Source: DATIYW01 sp035517415
GTDB taxonomy: Bacteria > Acidobacteriota > Thermoanaerobaculia > Thermoanaerobaculales > Thermoanaerobaculaceae
Direction: 5' to 3'
NCBI GenBank assembly: GCA_035517415.1
Contig: DATIYW010000134.1
Span: forward strand, 1-9,664
Length of the DNA: 9,664 bases
This document shows positions 1 through 6,476 of this stretch, in pieces. The notes under the pieces are model-generated. The model searched no databases. It saw only the letters and a program-made list of their open reading frames with translations, and was not told where the DNA came from. Within the stretch, counting starts at the first letter, position 1. Every line of letters begins with the position of its first letter. The translations under genes and the position numbers were made by a program.

Positions 1-572
1 CGCTCGTGCTCTCGATCGTCGCCGGCGCCCGCATCGGCGTGATCGAGCACGGCCTCGCCCACCCCGCGGTGGTGCGCTCGATGCCGAACACGCCGGCGCA
101 GATCGGCCTCGGCATCACGGTCTGGGCCGCGTCGGAGGCGGTGACCGTCGCCCAGCGCGAGCAGGCGCGGGCGATGCTCACCGCCCTCGGCGAGGAGGTG
201 TTCGTCGAGGACGAGGACTACCTCGACATGGCGACCGCGCTCTCCGGCACCGGCCCGTCGTACGTGTTCCTGTTCATGGAGGCGCTGGTCGACGCCGGCG
301 TCCACCTCGGCTTCCCCCGCTACCTCGCCGAGCGGTTGGTGCTGCAGACCGTGCGCGGCTCGGCCGAGTACGCGCGCGCCGCGGGGCAGCACCTGGCGCG
401 GATGCGCAACCAGGTCACCTCGCCGGGCGGGACCTCGGCGGAGGCGCTCTACTACCTGGAGAAGGCCGGCTTCCGCACCGCGCTCTCGCGCAGCGTGTGG
501 GCCGCCTACCAGCGCTCCGTCCAGCTCGGCCGCGGCAAGAAGCGCGCCGCGATGGAGGGCGAAAAGGAATAG
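1..572 (+). CDS. proC: Pyrroline-5-carboxylate reductase, C-terminal part (5' end outside window)
   Basis: This gene makes the enzyme for the last step of proline synthesis, the NAD(P)H-dependent reduction of 1-pyrroline-5-carboxylate to L-proline in the cytosol. The visible part begins inside a codon and has 189 residues. It starts at the end of the Rossmann domain (LSIVAGARIGVIEHGL), continues with the family motif RSMPNTPAQIG, and enters the helical dimerisation domain with LSGTGPSYVFLFMEALVDAG. The C-terminal signature TSPGGTSAEAL is present. Full-length family members have about 265-275 residues, so roughly 80 N-terminal residues, including the nucleotide-binding loop, lie before the window. 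A doxX-family gene follows after 34 bases on the same strand. The tail is short, charged and rich in Lys and Glu. The assignment is secure from the conserved motifs; the start cannot be given. Confidence 0.95.
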   Translation, partial: LVLSIVAGARIGVIEHGLAHPAVVRSMPNTPAQIGLGITVWAASEAVTVAQREQARAMLTALGEEVFVEDEDYLDMATALSGTGPSYVFLFMEALVDAGVHLGFPRYLAERLVLQTVRGSAEYARAAGQHLARMRNQVTSPGGTSAEALYYLEKAGFRTALSRSVWAAYQRSVQLGRGKKRAAMEGEKE

Positions 573-606
573 ACTCCGCCGCAAGCCCGCGAAGGGAGAC
601 CGCGCC

Positions 607-1080
607 ATGACGACGCTGCTGCAGCGAACCCTCGGTGCATCCGGCCCGCGTTCGAACCTCATCGTCCGGCTCCTCGTCGGTCTCGTCTTCGTCCCCGAGG
701 GCGTGAAGAAGTTCCTCTTCCCCGAGCAGTGGGGCGCCGGACGATTCGCTCGCATCGGCATCCCCGCGCCGGAGGCCATGGCGCACGTCGTCGGCGCCCT
801 CGAGATCGTCTGCGGACTGTTCCTTCTGCTCGGCCTCCTCACCCGGCTGTCGGCGGTCCCGCTGGTCGCGGTGATCAGCGTCGCGATCGCGACGACCAAG
901 GTCCCGCTGCTGTGGCGGGCGACCGCGGTGTCCGCGAAGGTGGGGTTCTGGTCCATGCAAGCCGAGTCGCGCACCGACGTCGCGATGCTGCTGGGCCTGG
1001 TCTTCCTGCTGCTGGCCGGCGGCGGCGCGCTCTCGCTCGACGCCTGGCTGAGCCGCCGAGGGTCGGCCGCGGGTGGCTGA
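607..1080 (+). CDS. DoxX family membrane protein
   Basis: This is a small integral membrane protein of 157 residues, the usual length of the DoxX family. Four hydrophobic segments are visible at about residues 18-36, 57-77, 81-98 and 124-146. The family features are an Arg before the first segment with a G-x-x-K end (RLLVGLVFVPEGVKKFLF), the second helix pattern GALEIVCGLFLLLGLLTR, and a closing SLD after the last helix. An AGGGAG ribosome site ends 8 bases before the ATG. The biochemical role of most DoxX proteins is unclear; members are linked to thiosulfate:quinone oxidation in archaea and to redox stress in bacteria, and nothing here selects between these. It sits between proC and an overlapping MFS gene, so the three are probably co-transcribed. 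Confidence 0.88.
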   Translation: MTTLLQRTLGASGPRSNLIVRLLVGLVFVPEGVKKFLFPEQWGAGRFARIGIPAPEAMAHVVGALEIVCGLFLLLGLLTRLSAVPLVAVISVAIATTKVPLLWRATAVSAKVGFWSMQAESRTDVAMLLGLVFLLLAGGGALSLDAWLSRRGSAAGG

Positions 1081-2248
1081 TCGCAAGCGGCGCGCCCTCC
1101 GGTTCGTGCTGCTCGTCGGGGCGATGAGCTTCTTCGCGGACTTCGCCTACGAAGGGGCGCGCGGCATCGCCGGGCCGTTCCTCGCCCTCCTCGGCGCGAG
1201 CGGCCTCGTGGTCGGCGCGGCCGGCGGCCTCGGCGAGCTCGCCGGCTACGGCCTGCGACTGGTGTCGGGGCCGCTCGCCGACCGGACCAGGGCCTACTGG
1301 CCCATCACCATCGCCGGCTACGTCGTGCAGATGGCGGCGGTCCCCGCGCTCGCGCTGGCCGGGAGCTGGCAGGCGGCAGCGAGCCTGCTGGTGCTCGAGC
1401 GGATCGGCAAGGCGACCCGCAACCCGCCGCGCGACGTGATGCTGTCGCACGCGGGCGCCGAGATGGGCGGCTACGGCTGGGCGTTCGGGCTGCACGAGGC
1501 GCTGGACCAGTTCGGCGCCCTGCTCGGCCCGCTCGCGATGGCCGCGGCCCTCGCCTGGCGTCACGATTACCACCTCGCGTTCGCGGTCCTCGCCGTGCCC
1601 GCCGCCTGCACTCTCGCGCTGCTCGGCGCCGCGCGCGTCCTCTACCCGCATACGGGGGAGTTCGAGCCGGCCGGGCGAGCGCCCGCCGACGGTCCCGGGT
1701 TCTCTCGCGCGTTCTGGCTCTACCTCGCGGGGGCGGGTCTGGTCGCCGCCGGCTTCGCGGACTTCCCTCTGATCGGATTCCACTTCGAGAAGGCCGCGCT
1801 CCTGGCGCCGAGGTGGATTCCCGCCTACTACGCAGCCGCGATGGGCGCCGGCGGCGTCGGCTCGCTCGTCTTCGGCAAGCTGTTCGACCGGGTCGGCCTG
1901 AAGATCCTGGCGCCGCTCACGGTCGTGACGGCGCTCTACGCCCCGCTCGCCTTCCTCGCCGGCCGCTGGCCCGCGCTGGCGGGCGTCGCGCTCTGGGGCC
2001 TCGGCGTCGGCGTCCACGAGTCGATCCTCGCCGCCGCGGTCGCGACGATGGTGCCGCCCGAGCGCCGCGCCACCGCGTACGGACTCTTCACCGCCGCCTT
2101 CGGGCTGTTCTGGTTCCTCGGCAGCGTCCTGCTCGGAGTCCTCTACGACGCCTCGCTCGCCGCCGTGGCGATTGTCGCGGTGGCCCTCCAGATCGCGGGC
2201 GTCCCGTTCATCCTCGCCGCCGCGCGCCTCCGCCTCGTAGCACGATGA
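1073..2248 (+). CDS. MFS transporter, 12-TM type, substrate unknown
   Basis: This is a predicted inner-membrane major facilitator of 391 residues, a normal length for the superfamily, with many hydrophobic segments. A motif-A-like loop (SGPLADRTRAYW, residues 65-76) follows the second helix, and its half-repeat counterpart (FGKLFDRVG, 268-276) lies in the second half. The strongly patterned segment ERIGKATRNPPRDVMLS (109-125) places it in a recognisable MFS subgroup seen in many bacteria; its substrate is not known to me. The GTG start at 1073 overlaps the doxX stop by 8 bases, which suggests translational coupling. The first ATG in frame, residue 18, lies inside the first membrane helix, so the GTG start is preferred. 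The drug or metabolite transported cannot be read from the sequence. Confidence 0.88.
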   Translation: MADRKRRALRFVLLVGAMSFFADFAYEGARGIAGPFLALLGASGLVVGAAGGLGELAGYGLRLVSGPLADRTRAYWPITIAGYVVQMAAVPALALAGSWQAAASLLVLERIGKATRNPPRDVMLSHAGAEMGGYGWAFGLHEALDQFGALLGPLAMAAALAWRHDYHLAFAVLAVPAACTLALLGAARVLYPHTGEFEPAGRAPADGPGFSRAFWLYLAGAGLVAAGFADFPLIGFHFEKAALLAPRWIPAYYAAAMGAGGVGSLVFGKLFDRVGLKILAPLTVVTALYAPLAFLAGRWPALAGVALWGLGVGVHESILAAAVATMVPPERRATAYGLFTAAFGLFWFLGSVLLGVLYDASLAAVAIVAVALQIAGVPFILAAARLRLVAR

Positions 2249-2249
2249 T

Positions 2250-2264
2250 CCCCGCGACGCGGGG
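2250..2264 (+). terminator. GC-rich hairpin just after the MFS gene
   Basis: A perfect 6-bp stem, CCCCGC/GCGGGG with a 3-base loop, begins 2 bases after the MFS stop codon. It has no T-run behind it, so it is at best a weak or Rho-assisted end to the proC-doxX-MFS transcript. The remaining bases up to 2387 hold no gene that I can see. Confidence 0.3.
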
Positions 2265-2387
2265 CAGCCGTGAGGCCGGTCCCCTTCACGCCTCTCGCGT
2301 CTCGCAATTCGCCGTTCGCCCACTGCGCCGGGAACGGCCGGGAGGCTTCCCGCGTTAGCCGGTTGGAAGCTGGAGCGGAGGAGCGAA

Positions 2388-4145
2388 ATGGCCACGACGC
2401 CGACCGAGAGCATCTACGGGATCCAGCAGATCGCCCGGCTGCCGCACCACCTCAAGCAGCACATCGTCGAGCAGCAGTACGACCGCTACTCCCCGGTCGA
2501 CCACTCGGTCTGGCGCTACATCATGCGGCAGGCCGTCGACTTCCACGCCAAGCACGCGCACGAGGCGTACGTCGAGGGGCTGCGCCGCACCGGCATCGGC
2601 CTGGAGCGGATCCCGCGCGTCGAGGAGATGAACGAGATCCTCGGGCGGATCGGCTGGGGCGCGGCGCCGGTCGACGGCTTCATCCCGCCCGCCGCGTTCA
2701 TGGAGTTCCAGGCCCACCGCGTGCTGGTCATCGCGGCCGACATGCGGCAGATCAACCACATCCAGTACACGCCGGCGCCCGACATCGTCCACGAGGCCGC
2801 CGGCCACGCGCCGATCATCGCCGACCCGGAGTACGCCGAGTACCTGCGTCGCTTCGGCGAGGTCGGCGCCAAAGCGCTCTCCTCGCGGCAGGACTTCGAG
2901 CTCTACGAGGCGATCCGCCACCTCTCGATCCTCAAGGAAGCGCCGGGCACGCCAGCCGCCGAGGTCGAGGCGGCCGAGAAGCTGGTCGCCGAGCGCCAGG
3001 CGGGCCTCGGCGAGCCGTCGGAGATGGCGCGCCTCTCGCGCCTGCACTGGTGGACGGTCGAGTACGGCCTGATCGGCGACCTCGCGCACCCGCGCCTGTA
3101 CGGCGCCGGTCTGCTCTCCTCGATCGGCGAGGCGGAGCACTGCCTCACCGACGCGGTGAAGAAGCTGCCCTACACCGCCGGGGCGGCCGACGTCGCCTTC
3201 GACATCACCACGTTCCAGCCGCAGCTGTTCGTCGCCGAGAGCTTCGCGCAGCTCAACGACGTGCTCGACCAGTTCGCCGACACGATGGCGTTCCGCCGCG
3301 GCGGACGCTACGGCCTCGAGGCCGCGATCGCCTCCGCCAACGTCGCGACCGTCGAGTACAGCTCCGGGCTGCAGGTCTCCGGCACCGTCGCCGAGGTGCT
3401 GGCCAACGGCTCGGGCGAGCCGGTCTACTTCCGCACCAAGGGGCCGACCGCGCTGGCGGTCGGCGGCGTGCAGCTCGAAGGCCACGGCAAGGAGACGCAC
3501 GCCGACGGGTTCGGCGCGCCGGTCGGCCGCGTCGCCGGCCACTCGCGGCCGCTCGAGTTCCTCGACGACGAGCACCTCCGCGCGATCGGTTTGGAGCGCG
3601 GCCGGGAGGCGAGCCTCGAGCTGCCCGGCGGCGTGCGGGTGCAGGGCCGCCTCGAGCAGATCGTGCGCGCCGCGGGCCGCACCGTGCTGCTCAGCTTCTC
3701 CGGCTGCACCGTCGCGCGGGGCGACCGCCTGCTGTTCGACCCGAGCTGGGGGACCTACGACATGCCGGTCGGCGAGCGCGTCGTCTCGGTGTTCCACGGC
3801 GCGGCGGACCAGGACGCGTACGAGCAGGTTTCGTTCGTCCCCAAGGAGCGCACGGTCAAGGTCCACGCCGACGAGGCGACGCGCCGGATCCACCGCCTCT
3901 ACGACGCGGTGCGCCAGGTGCGCGAGAGCGGCCACGGCGTCGAGGCATTGTCGGCGATCTACCTCGACCTGCGCGCCAACCACCCCGGCGACTGGCTCCT
4001 CGCGCTCGAGATCCTCGAGCTGCTCGCCAAGCACGGCGCCGACCCGGCGCTGCAATCGCAGATCCGCGGCTACCTGGAGTCCCGCGCCGACGAGCCGGAG
4101 CTCTCCAAGCTCGTCCGCAACGGGCTGCGCCTGCTCGAGAACTAG
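2388..4145 (+). CDS. Long-form aromatic amino acid hydroxylase (tetrahydropterin- and iron-dependent)
   Basis: This cytosolic monooxygenase probably hydroxylates phenylalanine to tyrosine, or another aromatic amino acid, using O2, Fe(II) and a tetrahydropterin. The catalytic core is at residues 20-325. The iron ligands are H135 and H140 in PDIVHEAAGHAPII, and E225 in WWTVEYGLI. Other hallmarks are GAGLLSSIGEAEHCL (239-253) and FQPQLFVAESF (276-286), which resemble human phenylalanine hydroxylase. The second His and the Glu are 85 residues apart, against 40 in the human enzyme, because of a helical insert at about 166-212. There is no N-terminal ACT regulatory domain. Instead a C-terminal region (about 328-585), beta-rich then helical, makes the protein about twice the length of simple bacterial enzymes. 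I recognise this long architecture from other bacteria, but substrate and cofactor are not settled by sequence. GGAGG lies 6 bases before the ATG. Pterin-synthesis genes lie convergent downstream. Confidence 0.92.
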   Translation: MATTPTESIYGIQQIARLPHHLKQHIVEQQYDRYSPVDHSVWRYIMRQAVDFHAKHAHEAYVEGLRRTGIGLERIPRVEEMNEILGRIGWGAAPVDGFIPPAAFMEFQAHRVLVIAADMRQINHIQYTPAPDIVHEAAGHAPIIADPEYAEYLRRFGEVGAKALSSRQDFELYEAIRHLSILKEAPGTPAAEVEAAEKLVAERQAGLGEPSEMARLSRLHWWTVEYGLIGDLAHPRLYGAGLLSSIGEAEHCLTDAVKKLPYTAGAADVAFDITTFQPQLFVAESFAQLNDVLDQFADTMAFRRGGRYGLEAAIASANVATVEYSSGLQVSGTVAEVLANGSGEPVYFRTKGPTALAVGGVQLEGHGKETHADGFGAPVGRVAGHSRPLEFLDDEHLRAIGLERGREASLELPGGVRVQGRLEQIVRAAGRTVLLSFSGCTVARGDRLLFDPSWGTYDMPVGERVVSVFHGAADQDAYEQVSFVPKERTVKVHADEATRRIHRLYDAVRQVRESGHGVEALSAIYLDLRANHPGDWLLALEILELLAKHGADPALQSQIRGYLESRADEPELSKLVRNGLRLLEN

Positions 4146-4163
4146 CACCGGGCCTGGACCGCA

Positions 4164-4225
4164 GCGGGCAAGCGGGAGGGGACAGGCGGGAGCGCGCAAG
4201 CAGGAGCAGGCGGGAGCGGGCAAGC
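4164..4225 (+). repeat. Short imperfect tandem repeats after the hydroxylase gene
   Basis: A 19-base unit, CAGGCGGGAGCG(C/G)GCAAGC, occurs at 4183-4201 and again at 4207-4225 with one mismatch, a period of 24 bases. A shorter related piece, GCGGGCAAGC, is at 4164-4173. The tract is purine-rich on this strand and non-coding. The last copy supplies the left arm and loop of the terminator hairpin. Confidence 0.6.
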
Positions 4226-4242
4226 CGCTCCCCTACCATTTT
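4212..4242 (+). terminator. Intrinsic terminator of the hydroxylase gene
   Basis: A perfect 8-bp stem, GGGAGCGG (4212-4219) with CCGCTCCC (4225-4232) around a 5-base loop, is followed by TTTT at 4239-4242 and more T-rich sequence to about 4262. It starts 66 bases after the hydroxylase stop. The T-run begins 6 bases after the stem, which is slightly late. The T-richness is on the + strand, so it would serve the hydroxylase rather than the convergent pterin genes. Confidence 0.6.
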
Positions 4243-4291
4243 CGTCTTCGTTCTTGTTGTCGTTCCCGGTCTTGACTCCCTCGGAGCCGAG

Positions 4292-4984
4292 TCAGATCGG
4301 TCCCGACAGGTCGCCGACCTCGATCGTCTCCACCAGCACGCCGGACGGGCGCGACAGGGCGTACGCCACCGCCTCGGCGACCTCGGCGGGGGCGATCATG
4401 CGCCGCCGCGGCCAGCTCCCCGGCACGCCGTCCCACAGCGAGGTGTCGGTCGCGGCGGGGTAGACGTTCACCACCCGCACGCCGCGCCCGCGCAGCTCCT
4501 CGCGCAGCGCCTGGGAGAACCCCTCGAGCGCGAACTTCGCCGCGCAGTACGCGCTCCAGTCGGCGAACCCGCGCCGCGCCGCGATCGACATCACGTTGAC
4601 GATCGTGCTGCCCGGCGCGAGGCGCGGCAGCAGCGCCTGCACGAGCAGGAACGGCGCGGTCGCGCCGACCGTGAGGCTCTCCTCCCACTCGGCGCGGGTG
4701 ATCTCGCCGACCGGCTTGACCAGCGCGCTGCCGGCGTTGTTGACCAGCGCGGCGAGCTCGCCGTCGCCGACCGCCGCCACCAGCCGCCCGATCGTGCCGT
4801 GCCGGCCGAGGTCGCCGCGCACCACCTTCGCCGCCCCGCCGCTGGCGATCACGCTCGCCTCGGCCAGCGCGAGCGCGGCGGCGTCGCGGCCGTGCAGGAT
4901 CAGCTCGCGCCCGGGTGCCGCGAGCCGCTCCGCGATCGCCCTGCCGATGCCGCGGCTCGACCCAGTCACGAGGTAGCGCTCCAT
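4292..4984 (-). CDS. Short-chain dehydrogenase/reductase, candidate sepiapterin reductase
   Basis: This is a classical NAD(P)H-dependent SDR of 230 residues. The cofactor loop is TGSSRGIG (7-14), the structural motif is NNAG (82-85), and the catalytic residues are S133 (VMSIA), Y146 and K150 (YCAAK). An Arg in the TGSSRGIG loop and HGRD at 31-34 suggest NADPH. Its ATG overlaps the last base of the preceding PTPS stop (TGATG), so the two are almost certainly translated together. That coupling, and the convergent hydroxylase, suggest it reduces 6-pyruvoyl-tetrahydropterin to a tetrahydrobiopterin-type cofactor, the sepiapterin reductase step. Length and motifs fit but do not prove this: SDRs of this shape have many substrates. 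What is seen is the SDR fold and the coupling; the pterin substrate is inferred. Confidence 0.85.
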   Translation of the reverse strand: MERYLVTGSSRGIGRAIAERLAAPGRELILHGRDAAALALAEASVIASGGAAKVVRGDLGRHGTIGRLVAAVGDGELAALVNNAGSALVKPVGEITRAEWEESLTVGATAPFLLVQALLPRLAPGSTIVNVMSIAARRGFADWSAYCAAKFALEGFSQALREELRGRGVRVVNVYPAATDTSLWDGVPGSWPRRRMIAPAEVAEAVAYALSRPSGVLVETIEVGDLSGPI

Positions 4985-6213
4985 CACCGGCCTCCCGTCC
5001 GCCGCAGCGTGAAGCGGTTGTTGGCGGTCTCGAACAGCCGCACCCGCGCGAGCCGGCCGCCGAGCCGCTCGTCGAGGCGCGGGGACAGGCGCAGCACGAG
5101 GTTCTCGCCGGTGCTCGGCGCCTCGCGGAAGTCGTCGGTCTCGAGGTCGAGGTGGCGCCGGTCCCATGCCGCCAGCGCGTCGCGCAGCGCCGATTCCAGG
5201 CAGACGAGCGGCAGCAGCGTGCCGGTCCGCGGGTCGTAAGCGCCCGCCGCCGTCGCCTGCACGGTGTAGCGGTGGCCATGCCCGTTGCGGTTGGCGCAGT
5301 GGCCGAACAGGCGCTCGTTCTCGGCGTCGGAGAGCTGCCGCACGCGCAGGCAGTGCGCGGCGGAGAACGAGCGCTCCAGACCGAGCCCCAGCTCCCGCCC
5401 GTCGAACTCGGCGAAGAACTCCGGCGTCTCGTTGAGGCGCACCCGCGCCACCGGCAGCGAGCGCGACAGCATCGCGAAGATCACGCGCGCCAGGCTCTCG
5501 GTCGTCAGCGGCTCGCCCGCCAGCTCCGCCACCTCGACGCCGAGGTTGCGGTGGTCGAACGCCGCGTGCACCGCCGCCAGCGCTGCCGCGACCTCCGCGT
5601 GCGGCGCCACCAGCCCGGTCGCGCCGCCCGGCTCGCCGCGCAGCGTGGCGCGCAGCCGGTAGCCGTGGCCGTGCCCGGCGGGCGAGGACGCGCGGCCGAA
5701 CAGCTCGCGGTTCTCCGCCTCCGACAAATGCGGCGAGTAGGTGCGCCGCGCGGCGGAGAAGTCGAGCCAGAAGTCGCGCTCGACCGCGCCCGAGGCGTAG
5801 GCGGTGGCGGCGGTCGCCGCCGACTCCTGCAGGTGGCAGGCGATCGCCTCGACCGGCAGGTCGCGCGTCGCCTCGCGCGCCTCGGCGAGCAGCGCGCGCG
5901 CCAGGTTCTCCGGCGTGGGCGGCATGCGGTCGAACGGCGGCGTGTCGAGGTTGAGGAAGCGGTGGTCGTAGCGCCCGTCGACGAGCGGCCCGAGCCGCCG
6001 TTTGATCTCCGTGAGGTTGACGAGCAGGCCGGTGGCCGGGTCGATCGCGCCCGAGAAGACGAAGAACGCCTCGTAGTTCTCGCCGCTCCCCCACGCGCCC
6101 TCGCGCCCCGCGCCGTAGACGCGCTCGTTCTCGGCGGCGCTCCAGCCGTCGCGCGCGAGGCGGCGCGACGCCGAGAACGTGAACCTGCGGTTGGCCGTCA
6201 GCAGCATCGCCAC
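4984..6213 (-). CDS. Triple-domain 6-pyruvoyl-tetrahydropterin synthase-like protein
   Basis: This 409-residue protein has three tandem PTPS/QueD (T-fold) domains, at about 8-135, 147-268 and 277-405, where a usual family member has one of 120-145. PTPS converts 7,8-dihydroneopterin triphosphate to 6-pyruvoyl-tetrahydropterin. Domain 3 keeps the zinc ligands H287, H312 and H314, the catalytic Cys C306 in FGHCANRNGHGHRY, and the pterin-anchoring E395, and resembles mammalian PTPS closely. It has R352 where the catalytic His follows D351. Domain 2 has R156 for the first zinc His and A175 for the Cys, but keeps H181, H183, D220-H221 and E262. Domain 1 has lost the zinc ligands (R17, S43, E45) and the Cys, but keeps D83-H84 and E130. 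The start is GTG at 6213 or ATG at 6207, neither with a clear ribosome site; numbering uses the GTG. The next gene, an SDR, overlaps its stop. A QueD-like role in queuosine synthesis is the alternative. Confidence 0.9.
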   Translation of the reverse strand: MAMLLTANRRFTFSASRRLARDGWSAAENERVYGAGREGAWGSGENYEAFFVFSGAIDPATGLLVNLTEIKRRLGPLVDGRYDHRFLNLDTPPFDRMPPTPENLARALLAEAREATRDLPVEAIACHLQESAATAATAYASGAVERDFWLDFSAARRTYSPHLSEAENRELFGRASSPAGHGHGYRLRATLRGEPGGATGLVAPHAEVAAALAAVHAAFDHRNLGVEVAELAGEPLTTESLARVIFAMLSRSLPVARVRLNETPEFFAEFDGRELGLGLERSFSAAHCLRVRQLSDAENERLFGHCANRNGHGHRYTVQATAAGAYDPRTGTLLPLVCLESALRDALAAWDRRHLDLETDDFREAPSTGENLVLRLSPRLDERLGGRLARVRLFETANNRFTLRRTGGR

Positions 6214-6476
6214 ATGCTAGTCCATGGCAGCGATACGCGTCTCGCACCTGCGGTCTTCGCGATGTCACCAGATGAGCCTGGACATAGGTCGTGTAGGCCC
6301 GCCGCAGCCGGCGAACGCAGGGCAATCGGAGCGGGCGTGTAGCCGCGCCGGCGCCGGTGCGTCTATCGCTAGGCGCGCGAGCCGGTCGCACCGGAGGCGT
6401 ACCCGGAGGGACGATGAGGATGCGAACCGGCGAGCGCGACAACGCGAGAGACGCGGCGCCGCCGGCGCCCCGGGGA
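6214..6476. other. Intergenic gap upstream of the triple PTPS gene
   Basis: These 263 bases separate the two SDR/PTPS-side genes, all on the - strand. Open frames here are Arg-rich and look like compositional shadows. I see no convincing promoter, RNA gene or recognisable riboswitch. The gap is large for this dense window and is where a promoter or leader for the PTPS-SDR pair would lie. Confidence 0.5.
6455..6469 (-). terminator. Possible hairpin after the second SDR gene
   Basis: GGCGCC-GCC-GGCGCC can form a 6-bp stem with a 3-base loop, starting 7 bases past the SDR stop on the - strand, with a self-complementary CCCCGGGG next to it. There is no T-run. In such GC-rich DNA this may be chance. 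Confidence 0.25.

Noticed and set aside
875..2413. A 512-codon open frame antisense to doxX and the MFS gene
   Set aside because: It is rich in Arg, Glu and Gly with no domain; the + strand genes explain the stretch.
2355..4223. A 622-codon open frame antisense to the hydroxylase gene
   Set aside because: Its composition follows the opposite strand of a well-supported gene and it shows no recognisable domain.
4274..4293. GACTC/GAGTC inverted repeat at the SDR stop as its terminator
   Set aside because: Only five outer base pairs form, it overlaps the stop codon, and no T-run follows on the - strand.
5152..5163. H354 in DRRH as the catalytic His of PTPS domain 3
   Set aside because: Alignment to LDHKNLD places the catalytic His directly after the Asp, at R352; H354 sits where rat PTPS has Asn. 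A register shift is possible but would need a local rearrangement.
2270..5239. A 989-codon open frame on the + strand crossing the hydroxylase gene and the convergent SDR
   Set aside because: It is Arg/Pro/Ala-rich and lies out of frame with genes that have clear family motifs; open frames like this are expected in such GC-rich coding DNA.
4292..6442. A single 716-codon frame containing the SDR, suggesting a fusion protein
   Set aside because: Only its last 230 codons encode the SDR. The upstream part overlaps the triple PTPS gene in a different frame and is Arg/Ala-rich, and the SDR has its own ATG overlapping the PTPS stop.
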